Assembly (NCBI GenBank): GCA_022592435.1
Contig: JABYQS010000018.1
Coordinates: 1 to 64,000, forward strand
DNA length: 64,000 nucleotides
DNA from: Cerioporus squamosus
Lineage: Eukaryota > Basidiomycota > Agaricomycetes > Polyporales > Polyporaceae
Direction of reading: 5' to 3'
Positions 34,743-47,865 of the stretch are shown here, piece after piece (within the stretch, counting starts at the first letter, position 1; each line of letters starts with the position of its first letter). The position numbers and the translations under genes were made by a program. The notes below the pieces were generated by a model. It saw nothing but the letters and a program-made list of their open reading frames with translations, was not told the DNA's origin and did no database searches.

Positions 34743-36940
34743 TCAATAAGCTCGCCCAACGCCCCCTTGCGAGATTCTCCGTTCTACCACAATCCAAGGC
34801 TCAACATCGTACTCTCGCGTCCTGAGTGGTCCGTGACTGCGTAGAGGGTCCACCGCGTCAAGGTCGATCACTGCACCAAGCCCCGTTAAGTATCCGGCGA
34901 GCACTTGCACCGAGAACAGATTCACTCACTTCCACGATGCAGGCTGACTCTCCCATCACTCTTCGTGAGCATAAGCGTGGATCCCGTGTTGATATCCGCC
35001 GCAGAGGTGATCGTGCCCGTCCGCTGGCCGGACGAACGCGAGCGGTCCTGCAGCTCTATGATGTCATGCCAGCCAGATTCGAGCTCGTACTCGCTCCTGC
35101 GCCGGTGCAGCGATCCGCGGGTGTTCAGGCAGAGTCGGGATGCCTGGATAGGGTACATGTGACGCGTCAGGCTATACTCCGATTTCCGAGCTGGAGGACT
35201 GCGAACGAACCGAGAGCGCGTAGATGACCATCAGCCACCTATGAGAGGTGCCTATGTATGAGTTCCAGGCCAGATGTTAAAGTGCAGAGTACGCACACTG
35301 TTCCCATTGGAATGATCGCACGGCCGGTGAAGACAATCTCAAACACGAGGTTCATGGTGTTGCCAACTATGCGTGGATGAGACGGAAAGATGCAAAGAAT
35401 CTGAGAGCGTACGCACTGAAGACTCTGTAAGGAGATCAATGAGCAGAGGTTAACACAACACGCAACGGACCACGAAGACGCTCACAGGAAGAAATAGAAC
35501 GCGCTATCTCGGAGAAACGAGAAAACTACGGGACTGATCCGCTGCAGTTCCCAGATGGGGACGACGTTCGAAGGACCTGTATTCTTGCGCACCGAGAGGT
35601 TACGGGCGAACTTGTACAGGATCAGTAAGAAGTAGACACCTGTCCAGATGGTTAGCGTAATCGTCCTACAAGGTCTTCAGCAGAGTCCGGACGCACATGT
35701 CACACCCATTGCGACTGCCCTGAGTATGCTATCAGTACATGCAGACACAGGAATGATGCAGGTGGCGATCTCACCAGACCATGAGGGAGAGGTTGACATG
35801 CTCCGGAGAAGTGAAGAAACATCCTGGGAGCGGGTAGTTCGGCGGTCGTGGCACTACGTGGAAAGATGATACGACCAGAGCGGCCGTCACAATTCCTATC
35901 TAAGCAAGTGTGGACTATCAATTCCAACAAGTATGGCTAGTCCAAAGACAACGCACGACGAACTCCACTGTATGTAAGAAGTCAGTATCCACGAGTGCCA
36001 GTTGCAAGGAAGACTTACCCAGGAACAAGACGATGATGACAACAAGAATTGAGCAGCCGCTTGTGATCAGTCCATCGTCGCTCTGGGTCCAGTGCGTGAC
36101 AGCTCACTCGTCGTGCTTCGTTGATATGCGGCGTAAAGTCTCATGAGAAACATCGCTTCTCCGAAGACCGCAGAAGTCAACGTGCCGTTGCTGTAGGCAA
36201 AAGGTCAGAGGAGTGTGGATCCCGCGCAGGGCCTAGACTCACAAGCCATTATACCAGCGCCACCTCTGACAACTTGGTCGGCAAGTGAGAAGGTTTTTTT
36301 TTCGTTGCGTGCAACATGGAGATGACATACAACTACAGAAGTCATGAGTCTGGAGAGATATAACGATCTGTCCCAAATTTATGCTCACCGTGAAGGATAC
36401 TTCATGGCTTGAGTTTACTGCGGACGGCGTGAGTGAACTCCGAGTCAAGTAGAGTCACTGGGCCGACGCACCTGCAACGGTCAGACTGGAATAGATGCTT
36501 GTTAGCACCCGCAAAAGCCATCTTCCTCAAGACTCACAGCAACGACATCAACGTGTAATATCGTACCAGGAAGTACAGGAACTTCGGCGTCGTCCACCTC
36601 GCCCTGGGAAAATGCTGCAGTCAGATAGGGAGCCTAGTGCACGCAAGGCGTGACGCACCTCCAAATGAGAGATACCTGTTTCGTCGAAATGAGTGAAATA
36701 TCTGCTATCAGTAGATCAGGAAAGCCCGCACCTCCTGCCGGAAAGTCAGTAGGATGTCATAGCTGAGCCATGCAGCAGCGGCAGCTTTCGGATACAGATA
36801 ACGTTGAGTAACCGAACAGAAGAGAAATCAAACCAGACAGCACCTGTGCAGAGGTTTGAGACATGCGTGTCCTGTATGGCCTGAACGAGCTGCTGGAGCT
36901 CTGCAGCCGCAGCTGCGTCAGCGAGTGAAGTGGACGCCAT
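34743..36940 (-). CDS. DUF6533-domain membrane protein A
   Basis: Basidiomycete-type multi-pass membrane protein of unknown function. The start at 36940 (MASTSLADAAAAAELQQ) leads to QAIQDTHVSNLC, then AAAAAWLSYDILLTFRQE and VSLIWR, the typical opening of DUF6533. Further exons give YFLLILYKFARNLSVRKN, SPVVFSFLRDSAFYFFL, and the post-membrane block ASRLCLNTRGSLHRR. The tail ends EPWIVVERRISQGG with a stop at 34743-34745. The same blocks occur in the gene at 53524-55842, which guided the joins, including a last intron of about 58 nt in the tail. Many short exons in the middle (35.2-36.7 kb) are not individually resolved. Confidence 0.65.
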
Positions 36941-37895
36941 AGCGTCGATGTGGGGCAGAGTCTCGCCGTCGTCGCGTGTAATCCCACATCGATTTAAGAG
37001 AATACGACCCGTTCCCCCGAGGTGCGCAGCGAGCGACGAAAGTCGCGTCTCGAACGCAAGCGTCGAATACTGGGCGGCCAAGTTCCCATGGTCGTAAAGA
37101 AGCCGACCGAGAAGCCGGCGGTTCGTATGGCATTTCCAGCGAATGAGACTGTGCGGATGCTTGGCGGGAAATTGTGCATCATATGCTCCGGAGTCCGGCT
37201 TTCTTCTCATATAGCGAAGTCGCGCATGGGGAGGCATGAGACCGGAATGGACCACGGGCGTTTTCCGGCGAAAGCGGGTGTAACGAACGCGACCATGCCA
37301 CGAGGATCACCCATGGCCGGACGCTATGAGAGCGGTGGGATGTGAGCTCATCCAAGGGTTGCCACGAGAAGACGTTGTCCTACCTAGGCATATTTGAGCA
37401 TGAAGTAGAGGCTCCATCCCACCCATTGGAAGCTCGGGCAAACGGTACGATATAGAGGCTCTTCGCCGATGCACCGCAGATGCACCTGATTCGTACCAGT
37501 AGAACGTACCAGTTGCAACTCCACCTTCATGAGCTACAATAAGTGTGGCTGGCACACTCGCTGACTGCAGCCTCGGCTCGAACGACACACTGTACTTACA
37601 CACTGGCACTGTCTCATGCTCATGCATTCGCGAACTACTTGTGCAAGTCATGAGCTATGAATTGAATATATACACAGTTCACGTACCTCTTTACCTGACC
37701 TTCTGGCCAAAGTCAAAGAGGTTTTTTGTGGTGGATCCGGAAAGACGTAGGTCGGACTGTCGGGCTGGGCGGTAGCCTGGCGGATGGGATCACTAGACTT
37801 ATCTTATCTTATCTTATCTTGCTTGAAGCCCTTGTCGCTCTATACAGTGTACTACATCGTTCATCTTCTCGCTCATCCCTGAGGCTTAGAAGGAC
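36941..37895. other. Divergent promoter region between DUF6533 protein A and DUS3
   Basis: No gene is called. A 170-codon minus-strand frame (36746-37255) is exon 1 of the DUF6533 gene extended upstream without support. A short TTATC tandem repeat lies at 37798-37820. Confidence 0.5.
37798..37820 (+). repeat. TTATC pentanucleotide microsatellite
   Basis: About four and a half uninterrupted copies of ttatc, 76 bp upstream of the DUS3 start. Confidence 0.8.
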
Positions 37896-40601
37896 ATGGC
37901 AAGCTCGGAATTGCCTCCAGGGACCGCCCCAATCAAACCGGAGTGAGTTGCATGAAGTTGCATCTGGACGAGATGAATTCAACAACTGAGATCAACCTCT
38001 ACAGGTTCTTGATCTCGGTCCATCCGCGCGAGGTCCCTGATGACGACGCCGCAGAAGGAAGCACAAGCCATGTGAATGGCAGGCCTGACGCGGCACCGGG
38101 TGGAGAGGGCGCGGAGGAAGGCGGCAAGAGATTGTCCGGCGCGCAGAGGAAAAAGCTCGCGAAGGAGGAACGGAAGAATAAACGTGGCGCGAACAAGGGG
38201 AGGAGATTCCAAAAGGTGCGCGACGAGGTTGAGTTGTGTTTCCGCGTCGCGAGTGGGAAGCAGTGCGACTTCGGTGCAGAGTACGTCGTATCCTGTCCGG
38301 GTCCTGGCGAGCGAGGCGAGTTGACGACAAGGCAGATGTCGCTTCACGCACGATGTCTCTGCGTACCTCGCCGCAAAGCCACGAGACATTCACTTCCCAT
38401 CTCCGGAAGACATTACGGACGTCCCTCCATTCGTGCGCCTCCCCGATGTCGAGATGTCGGAAGACGGCGACCCGCGCAAGAGCTCCCTTGACCCTACCAC
38501 TACCTGCCCCGTGTTTCAGAGGACGGGCGAATGCAAGCATGGCCTCAAATGTCGTTTCCTGGGGAGCCATGTTCGGACGCGCGACGACGGCGAGCTGGAG
38601 CTTGTGGTTGACGAAGAGAAGAAGGCGCGGGTGGCTGCTGCGGAGACTGAGGTTAACTTCATCGACGGGGATACGCTGCGGAAGATACGAACGAAGAAGG
38701 TACGTGCTCACCCGTAAGGTATTCCACATGACGACGAACTCCTCCTCAGTACCCCCATCCCATCGCAGACGCGTATCTGCAAGAGATCAAGAACGCGAAT
38801 GAAGCGGAGAAGGCGGATACGGAGGAGCAGACGACTGACGTCCCAGCTGCGCCTGCTACCGACTCCGTACCCGCAGATGGCGTCAGCAGCTCAACAGCAG
38901 CGACGAGTCAACCGGAGACTATAGTCGATAAGTCGCAGGATGACACACCCGACGTGCCAATACGCGCTGTTGAGAAGAAGCGGCTGCATTGGAGCGGGAA
39001 GACGTGTGAGTACCCGACAAGTAGCCTTCGTGCATTCCCTCATTCCTTACTGCAGACCTTGCGCCCTTGACCACTGTCGGCAACCTTGTACGTGCTTTAT
39101 GCCCGCGGTGTATGCCGAAGCGTGCTGACGCTGTCTTGCAGCCATTCCGCCGCATATGCGTGGACTATGGCGCCGACATAACTTGCGGTGAAAGTAGGTG
39201 CCTCTGCGACATCGCAGAATGAAGTTGTACTGATGTTCATCATTCCGCACGTAAGTGGGTCTTGCTATGTCCTTTCTGCAAGGGTCGAAGGAAGAGTGGT
39301 CCCTCGTACGGCGACATCCCTCCGAGTCGATCTTTGGCATGCAGATCGCAGGCAGCAAGCCCCAGCTGCTCGTTCCCGCCGCAGAAATCATCGGGAAGGA
39401 GTGCGCAGGCAACCTTGACTTCGTCGACGTCAACTGCGGCTGCCCAATCGACTTGGTGTACAAGACCGGTAGCGGCTCTGCTCGTGCGTCCTCCTTGTGC
39501 CGCTCGTATGTGACCCGCCGTTGACTGAACGTGTCGCTCTCGGATAGTCTTGGACGCAGCAGGGAGGTTAGGCAAAATCGTCGTAGGCATGAACAAAGCA
39601 TTAGGCGACATCCCGGTTACCGTCAAGCTAAGAACAGGCGTCAAGGACGGTCGTAACACCGCTCACAAGCTCATGCCCCGTCTCGGTCCGGAATGGGGCA
39701 CGTCGGCGATCACCGTGAGTCCCTCCGTACCCCACCGTCTGGGCATTGCTGACATCCTGGAGCAGCTCCACGGTCGCACACGGCAGCAACGGTACACAAA
39801 GCTTGCAGACTGGGACTACATCAAGCAATGCGTGGAGGCTGTTCGCGCGCGCGAGGAAGAGGAGAATTGTATGTCCTTGTACGCTTGCCTCTGTGATCAC
39901 TGCGCTGACGCGTCGCAGTGGCCCCGGTTCCTATATTTGGCGGTGGCGATTGCTTCTCGTCCGAGGACTACTGGCACAAGATGGAGAATTACGGCGTCGA
40001 CGGCATCATGATTGGCCGCGGAGCACTGATAAAGCCTTGGATCTTTACCGAGATCAAGGAGCGCAAAGAGTGGGACATCAGCTCGCGGGAGCGGCTTGAC
40101 ATAGTCCGCAAGGTACGTGTGCTGGTTGTCCTCAATGATGATGGCTTCTCATGCATCCTTGATGCGTTCATGCAGTACGCCGAGTATGGCCTAAAGTACG
40201 TCTATCGCATCACGCATAAAGAAGCCCTCGCTAACTCGATCACATTAGTCACTTCGGTTCGGACACGGCTGGGGTTAACACGACCCGCCGGTATCTGTGC
40301 GAGGCACTGTCCTTCCAGTACCGCTATATCCCCATAGGTCTGTTAGAACGCCTCCCTGCGCGCATCAACGAGCGCGCGCCGGCCTTCAAGGGACGAGACG
40401 AGCTGGGTACGTCTCCTGGTCGTTCCCCCACACACACCCGTGCTGACCGTGCGTGCTACTGCAGAGACACTCCTCGCCAGCGGAGACAGCCGTGACTGGG
40501 TGAAGATCTCCGAGATGTTCCTCGGTCCGGCTCCCGAGACGTGGTCGTTCATGCCCAAACACAAAAGCAACTCCTACGGCGGTGAAGAGAGCCAGGGATA
40601 A
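37896..40601 (+). CDS. DUS3: tRNA-dihydrouridine(47) synthase [NAD(P)(+)] (Dus3)
   Basis: FMN-dependent enzyme that reduces uridine 47 in the variable loop of cytosolic tRNAs. Exon 1 (37896-37942, [15 protein letters not shown]) is followed by a lysine-rich segment. Two CCCH-type zinc fingers come next: [22 protein letters not shown], and [18 protein letters not shown]. After an acidic linker the TIM-barrel begins with [15 protein letters not shown]. It includes [12 protein letters not shown], the catalytic cysteine motif [29 protein letters not shown] and [22 protein letters not shown] for FMN binding. The C-terminal helical domain ends at 40599-40601. Length and order match the family. Nothing links it to the neighbouring accessory genes. 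Confidence 0.95.
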
Positions 40602-42640
40602 GGCATTGAGTGACTGATCCCTCCTCTACTTTTCCATCGATATGACCCCCGTTCCGACTTCGCTCTAGACAAGACACGGACATCGCCATAGTACTGAGCG
40701 TTGTAACACCGTTGATCCATCCGTTGTGCAATACGTGGATTGATTCATGGACATCTTCTCGACAGACGACGCTGCTCGCGCTATCAGCTCGACCTTGGCT
40801 GTTCCATGCACGCGGAGCACTCAACGCGTTCATAGTACATCTGAGACGCGCAATCATCGCACGATTATGGAGACGTATCGTCAGGGCAGCTCTCATGTAC
40901 TACTCCTCCATGGCTCCAGCTTGATTGCCGTAGGTCCTCTCGTTTTGCAGGGTGCACGGGCGTTCGATTTTTGTTAACCACCCCCACACAAGCGCTCATA
41001 AGGTGGGCCGCAATCTCACAATGATTGACATCGCAACATTCTCGCACTGCAGTGCGACACGTCTTCGACATTCCCCCTGAGACAGAAGATACTCATTGCT
41101 CTGGTCCCAACGATTCAAGACATATGGGAGTCGCAGTACGCCCTACTGCGTACATTGCGGTGATGGACCGAGTCTACAACGCGGACATGATACGCGAGCA
41201 TCACGTTCGGAACCAGTCAAAAAAACAAAGTCCATCTTCCGACTCGACAGGCTTGTCGAAAAACTGCATCTCCTCTTCAGAGGTATTCTCCACCTGAAAT
41301 ACATACTTCGACAACCGAAAGACGGGAACGATGATTTGCGGCGGTATCCAACTGTACATCCTTGGAGTCCTATTCGTGACTTCTGGAACTGTGAGTGAAC
41401 ACGTTAGTACGACCGGGAGTACTATACCGTGTCCATTGCGATCGTCATTTCTGACCTCTAGCAGCGCCTCTTACAAAGAGTAGAGGACAAGGTGCTGCCA
41501 CGATCGTTCAACGTTCACCTTCCAGTCTCCTTCTCCGAGCGGTTCCGGTTGATCACCCTGTGTAAGTTACCCCTGTCGGTACCATATTAACACGACGCTG
41601 TGCCACTCGGCATCGCCCAACACCCCCATTCCGATCATTCACAAGTTTGCACGATAGCCAGAATGCCTCTACCGCTCCTGAAAGCCCTCGTACTCAAAGG
41701 CCCAGATGCGCTAGAACGTGCCAAGGAACGCGGTTCAAGGCCTGGAGATGGCGCAAACAGCGCAATGCCGAAGCATGTCTTCGACGCACTAGTCAATGAT
41801 CTGCGAAGGCATGTCCCTACAGACGTATGGTTCAACAATTGCGGTTCCGGTCAATGGGTTTCCACTCACATCCGTGCCTTCTAGTCTGACAACCCTTCGC
41901 CAATGTTGCTGAACACCATCGTGCTGCGCATTACTTGCATCCTCAGTCACCCGGGGAAAAAACTGGTGCTCGTGCCGGAAAGATCGATCATGAAGCTGGC
42001 ATACCAATTCCCAAGGGAGCCTCTTGTGTGCGATGTCGTCCATCACATGCTCATCCGAGCAGACGAGGGGTGCTGCTGGTGCGTTCCGCTTCGAGTCGAG
42101 TCGATCATTTGAGGAGGCATCTTATACCCGATAGAAGTCATCCTTCTAGCGCCGGTGAGCATGTTGGAAATCCAGAACAATGGATTCATGGATAAGATAC
42201 ATGTCACCCACGTATTCGAGGCCAAAAGCCTGAGTGGTTATGCCCGCGCCCTGCAGTACGCAGCCCGAGAAATTGCGGAGTGGTGCGAAAGGACCGGGTG
42301 CGTGCGAGCGTTCCCCGACGGTCAGAGAATGATACTGATCCGGCCAACCATCTCAAGCGTAGATACGGGAAAGGCATAATTGCCCTCCCATCATCACACA
42401 TGGCGCTTCATCTCGTACGACGCTGCAGGCGAAGCCGACGGAGCGGTGTGCAGGGTTACTGGCTGCGGACCGTATCCGAATGTAGTCCAGAGAACTGACG
42501 GTGCCAACATCGTTCTGGGGCTGATGCTAGACATGGTGGGTCTTTGTTTTCCTTCTCTGGACGTGAGACTTCCTGCTGATTCCGCCTCCTACATACCAGT
42601 ACACAGTGTACAAGAGGGCATACCATTGCATTATCACTAC
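40602..42640. other. Two-kilobase region without an assignable gene
   Basis: DUS3 and the USP25/28-like gene converge on this stretch. Open frames of 60-170 codons occur on the plus strand (for example 41600-41884 and 42155-42379). They look protein-like in places (MLEIQNNGFMDKIHVTHVFE) but I cannot join them into a family I know. It may be a decayed or lineage-specific gene. Confidence 0.35.
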
Positions 42641-45280
42641 CTAGTCTGTCATATCCATTGGCTCGCCCCTCGACTCGGACGGCTCGACAATGTCCGAGGA
42701 TATTGTGTACTCCGACGGTGTGGGCGGAATGATCGGCGAAGACGGAGGCGAGTTTGGGTCGACGATGCGCGAGACGACCTCCGGCGGGAGGAGCGAGAAG
42801 AACGCCTGGTTGTTGTGTTTGACGCTGTCCTGCACGTTGCGAGAGTCGTCAGACAAGGTCAAGGCGCTGTAGGGAGCGGATAGACGCACTTTGATGTCCA
42901 CAGGCCACTGCGCTGGAGCGTCCTCCTCTTCCTGGGACAGCGCGCGGCTGTAGATGAGGAAGTATGGTCCTGCAGCAAGGTGCAGGCCAGTGGGATCGCT
43001 GAGCACGGTCTCCTCGGAGACCTGGATCGCAGTAGTATGTCAGGACGCTCAAATGGGAGCGAACGTGGTGGGTATCGGAGACGCACCTCCGTAACTACGT
43101 GGTCCACAGTCTTCCACCACTTTCCCTTCTGCTTCACGTAGGAGTAGAGATGACTGCGACCATACAAACCATCGTGAACCAGAACAACGCGGAGATCATA
43201 CTATTCAGTAACATCAGTCTCTGCAGCTTGCGATGTGTGCGCGAGAACGTACGCGGTGTTTCTGCAACTCAGGACAGTCGAGCATGCCCTGCGCCTCTTC
43301 TCTCGCCTGCGCGACAGCGGTGTCGATCGCTGAAGCGCGGAGGGATCAGGAACATAGCAGTGTGATGACACGAGACGACGGCTCACATCGTACGTCCTCC
43401 TCGATCTTCTCGATGGCCTGCAAGAGCTTCCCCTTGTTGGCCTTGATCTCCTCTGAGCGCTTCGGGTCACTGTTGCTCTCCGCAACGTTCTCGTAGTAGT
43501 ACAGACACGACCGCAAGTCAGCCAGCGTATCCTTGTCCTGCGAAAACCTTGAGCATCGGCAACGCTTGACGTGGCACATATGACGCACGTTAAACTGCAG
43601 CAGGTTCTTCTTCCGCGCCTCGAGGGCCTTGATTCCGTCGAGCAGCCCGCGCTGGGCCATCCTCTTCTCGTTCGCAAGCTCGAACGACTCCTGCATGAAC
43701 TGGTCCAGATACAGGCTTTTGGGGTACTTGAATATGGAACGCTCGCTCTTCCGCCCAATGGCAGCATCGTACGAAGGCGGCGCCACATCGCGGACAAGCT
43801 CGAACGCGATCACCTCGGAGGGTTCGACTATGACATGGCGCTTCACCGCCGCCTTGTTCTTCAGCGAGTCCGGTGGCGCGAACTCGGCTGACAGCGCAGA
43901 GATGAGGTCATTGGACTGGGGAGATGAGCCGACATTCACTCGGACAACGCTGAGGTTGTGGTTATTGAGGTCGTTGGGCTCTGCGTCGTGTTCGCAGTAC
44001 TGGAGCTCCATGAGTCTGCGGATGCGGTAAGATGCACGCATGTAGATGACAGGGAAGAACATCATCACCTTCGCTGCTTTCGTTCTGGATTGTTGATGTT
44101 GTTATACTGCAACACGTTCTCCATGGCATACACCAGCTTCTCATAGAATCCTGGCATGATCGCTTCTGCTTCGTTCTGATGCCAGACTAGGGGAGGACGA
44201 GTACTCACGAGCGGACACGTCCCCTGGCCGTTCTGCCGGATTGCTCCATGGATCGGTAGCAAACGCCCTCAGAGGGGCGTCCACGTTCAACTCCGTCATC
44301 CTGACATAGTCCATATTGGTATAGATTTCCAGCGCAGACCACGCTTGGTGCGCTGCATCCGATACTACCGTCAATCCAGGCCAACGAGCGCCGCATAAGT
44401 CCTACTCACCGGTGCCGGTCCTAGGAGCCACAATCTCGGATGCACCAGGTTCTGGCAACGGCAGCCATTGCGCAATAGCGTGCTTGAACTGCGGAACGAA
44501 GAACAGACCGTGCAGGATGAGCGCTGCGTAGGTCTCGCTTGGTAGTGTGGGTCGAAGGGCAACAGGCCTATCGCGCTTGGTTAGTACTTGGGTCGTCTCT
44601 TTGTGGTATCAGAGACGCATACGTGTCTCCATGGCGCACCCGCTCCTCCAGAGGAAGCTCCTGGTAAACGTCTTCGCTGATGTTGTACGACAAACTCGCC
44701 TCGATCGCTTGGCTCATCGCTTGGTCGTCCTGCGACATTCCGCTCGGCGCGTTGGCTTCGACCTACGGTGCACTCAGCACAGTATAGCGACCAGGAGTAA
44801 GGGTACGCACGTTGGAGGGTACCACCGCCCAGTTCGGGTCGGGGGCCCTCTCGCTCGGCCCAAACTGTGTGGTGCCCTGGTCCTCCAACGATGCCCTCAA
44901 CGCGCGCGCGAGCTCCTCATCGTCGTCCTTTGTCAAGTCAATCACACCCTTCTCTGGTCTTGAAGCTATCCTCCCTGTTCACAGCGAGCGCGCGAACGTC
45001 TGATAGTTGTGTACTCACGGGGAGGCGTGCGCGGCCCAGGTCCGATGACCGGTGCGTTTATGGGCTCAAGGCGCGGCAGGTCCGCGTACATAGGGTCGTC
45101 AGCCCCGGTGTCTCCTTCCAGCAGAGCCGACGCGGCCTTCTCGAGGTTGTTATTGTACTTGCGGAGGAGGGTGAGCGCATGGAGCTCGTCGAGGTTGCCA
45201 CCCATCATCGCGCTGAGAGTCTCGATGTCGGCCTGCTCCTGCGGCGTCGCAGGGGTCGGTCTGCTCGAGAGGTCAACCAT
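42641..45280 (-). CDS. USP25/USP28-type ubiquitin hydrolase homologue lacking the catalytic cysteine
   Basis: Domain order follows USP25/USP28. A UBA-like N-terminus (ADIETLSAMMGGNLDELHAL) comes first, then a SUMO-interacting VIDLT, UIM 1 (DDDEELARALRASLED) and UIM 2 (DDQAMSQAIEASLSY). The USP catalytic domain follows with the family's coiled insertion (FKYPKSLYLDQFMQES). In active members the catalytic box reads [20 protein letters not shown]; here the aligned segment is VALRPTLPSETYAALILHGLF, so cysteine is threonine and the preceding asparagine is lost. The histidine region (LVHDGLYGRSHLYSYV) and the acid residue (WWKTVD) are kept. The exon joins around the box are clear. It is probably a ubiquitin/SUMO-binding pseudoenzyme rather than an active protease; that is inference. 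Confidence 0.82.
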
Positions 45281-45702
45281 AGCTTATCGCGAGACGTTGG
45301 TGGTGGTCAGTGGCGGGTGAGCAGAGAGGGCTCGTAGCAGAGATGGAGGTCATATTGGGAGCGAGGCGCGAGAGGGCGCGCGGCGTGCGAAAGCAGTACA
45401 ATGCGAAGGAGCCGGGCGCACTGGCACACGAAAACAGAACTAGGAGGCACGCAACAGTCTATTCGTCATTATCCTCAGCATCGCAACTCGTCTGTATATT
45501 ACAGTAAACACGTCATCGTCAACAGCGCACCATACGGTCGTGCACGTCACCCAAATAGCCGCGAATAGTAGGGTATATCTACACGTAAATATGCAACCAG
45601 CCACGTCGACGCCGTCGCAAGTGCACCGAGGGGCAGATCAGCAGCATCGGTGCGTGATGGCAGAAGCCAAGGCCAGGGAAGGGAGGGAGAGCCGCAGTCG
45701 AC
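45281..45702. other. Intergenic region between two minus-strand genes
   Basis: It holds the promoter of the USP25/28-like gene and the 3' flank of LCB2. No further gene is seen. Confidence 0.5.
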
Positions 45703-47865
45703 TCAAGCCATCTCGGGCGCGCGCACAATTTCGACCGCCCGGCTGATGATCTCCTCGACGGGCCACCGCTCGCCGGGGGCCTGCTTGAGGTCCAGGACGT
45801 CGCCGATCTCGTCGCACGCCCGCAGCACCGTGTCGATATCCTCCTTCGTGTGCGCCGCCGACAGGCAGAACCGGACGCGCGACGTGACGAGGGGCGTGGC
45901 GGGGTATGCGACCACGACGACAACAATCGGCGTCTGGCGCGTGCGCATCATCCGACTGAACACCGCCATCTTGCCAGGGTGGAAGAGCAGCAGCGGCACC
46001 ACGGGCGAGTCGTCGTTGCCGTACGTGATGAAGCCGAGCTTGCGCAGGCCGCGGTTGAGGTAGCGTGCGTTGAACGCGAGCCTGCTCAAGCGGTGGCGGC
46101 CATCGGAGCCGTCGATCATGACCGGGGCGAGAGGCATCCATGGGGGAAGAGCCGATGCGGGCGCTGTGCCCGGGACGATGTCAGCCTCGGACATGGCCGT
46201 GCTAGCCTCGTTCGAGCTGGAGCGGAGAAGGGCCAGCGACGGCGAGGAATGCGGCTTCTCCGCGGGCATCGTGATGCCCATGATGCTTGCCATGCTCGCG
46301 ATGACCTGCGTGAGGACGGGAGGAGTCATAGACTCGGCGTACGTGAACGAGTGGCCCTGGATCCGCAGCCGGTCGATGACTTCCTTCTTGCCGGCGATGT
46401 AGCCACCAGCAGCACCAAACGACTTCGTGAACGTGCCCATGAGGATGTCGACCGACCGGGGATCGATACCGAAGTAGTCCGTCACGCCGCGTCCGTGAGG
46501 GCCCATAGCGCCGACGGAATGAGCCTCGTCGACAAACAAGTAGAACTGCCACGACATATTTAGCAATTGTTTTCCCTTCTATGGGCTGAAGACACACCTT
46601 GTACTTCTTCTTCAGCTCCATAATTACCGGCAGGTTCGCGAGCGTGCCCTCCATCGAGAACAGACCCTCGACGATGACCAGGATCTTCTTCCACGGGCGG
46701 TGGGTCTTCGGCTGGCCCTGGCTGATAACCTCGCGCAGCAGTCGCTCGAGCGCCTCCATGTCGTTGTGCTTGAACATGCGCACGTTCGCCCCGCTGAGAT
46801 GGACACCGTACCGGATAGACGCGTGGTTGAGTTCATCCGAAATGACGAGGCAACCCTTGCTGACGAGGCCAGGAATGATGTTGGAGTTGGTGGCGAAACC
46901 CATGGAGCTGATGAGCGCGTCCTCCACGCCCAGGAACCTCGCAACGAGCGCCTCCGCTTGCTGGTGCAAATCCAAAGTCCCGCCTTCGAGCCGGGAGCCG
47001 CCAGACGAGACACCGTACCGCTCGATGCTGGTCTCCACCGCATCAGCGCACGGACCGTTGCCCTGGGCGAACCCGAGGTAGTTGTACGACGAGATGTTTA
47101 GCGCACGCGTCCGGGTGCCAGTGGGAACCATGGTCTTGTTGTAGTCGGGCGAGTACCTGTCGAGGAGCATGATGGTGCGCCCGGGGACGCCAGTGACGGG
47201 GTGGGAGAAGCAGTCATCGATACGAAGCTTGAGGCGACGCGTGTAGAACGAGTCGAAGTCCGAGTTGAGCGCGGCATACCCCTGAAACACGAACACGCTA
47301 AACACGTAGCATGGAGGAGGTGCGGATAGGGGGGACTCACGTTCCACGGCAGCAAGTGCCTGTAGTTTGCAGCACGGAACCGCTTGCCAACGAAGTCGCG
47401 AAGATGGCCGAGGCAAATTACGAGGATGTAGCTGATGTAGGTCGTGAGGAGGATGTAGTAGGGGGGGTCTTGCTCGGGATAGCTCTTGTACGGGGTGCCC
47501 GCCCTGTGCCGCGACGTGTACCTGTATTCCTCGTTCCCGCAATGCCCAAACTCGGAGTGCACGGTCGTGAACACCTGTGAAGACGTCGGAGGGTTGCGAG
47601 GGTAAGACAGGCCGTCCGTGAAGTCCTCCCTCTCGTCCAAGACTGTGTCCTCTGAGCTGGAGGTCGCCGAGGACGACATGGAGAGGGCTGGTGTTGATGC
47701 CGTCGAGGACGCGGCTGACCCGCGAGTCCGTGCGCGAGCATCGGCTGCCGAAACCGCGTTTAGGTACGATGCCGCGGTTGACAGCCCAGAGGCCGACTTT
47801 TTCTTGAACATAGATTGCGTGGGCGACGCGGACTGGAACGCAATGGGGGACGGCCTGGAAGGCAT
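45703..47865 (-). CDS. LCB2: Serine palmitoyltransferase subunit 2
   Basis: PLP-dependent catalytic subunit that condenses serine with palmitoyl-CoA, the first step of sphingolipid synthesis at the ER, in a complex with Lcb1. Visible parts are a serine-rich N-terminus, a membrane segment (YILLTTYISYILVICLG), LNISSYNYLGFA, GVSSGGSRLEGGTLDLH, and FVDEAHSVGAMGPHGRG. The PLP-lysine motif is GTFTKSFGAAGGYI. The C-terminal domain ends at 45703-45705. Three exons are joined by two introns (about 47284-47340 and 46562-46612). The start is uncertain: 47865 (MPSRPSPIAFQS) is chosen as the first ATG before a plausible low-complexity head, but downstream ATGs and longer forms are possible. Confidence 0.93.

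Noticed and set aside
37992..38729. A 245-codon open frame antisense to DUS3
   Set aside because: It overlaps the zinc-finger exons of DUS3 on the other strand and has no family resemblance.
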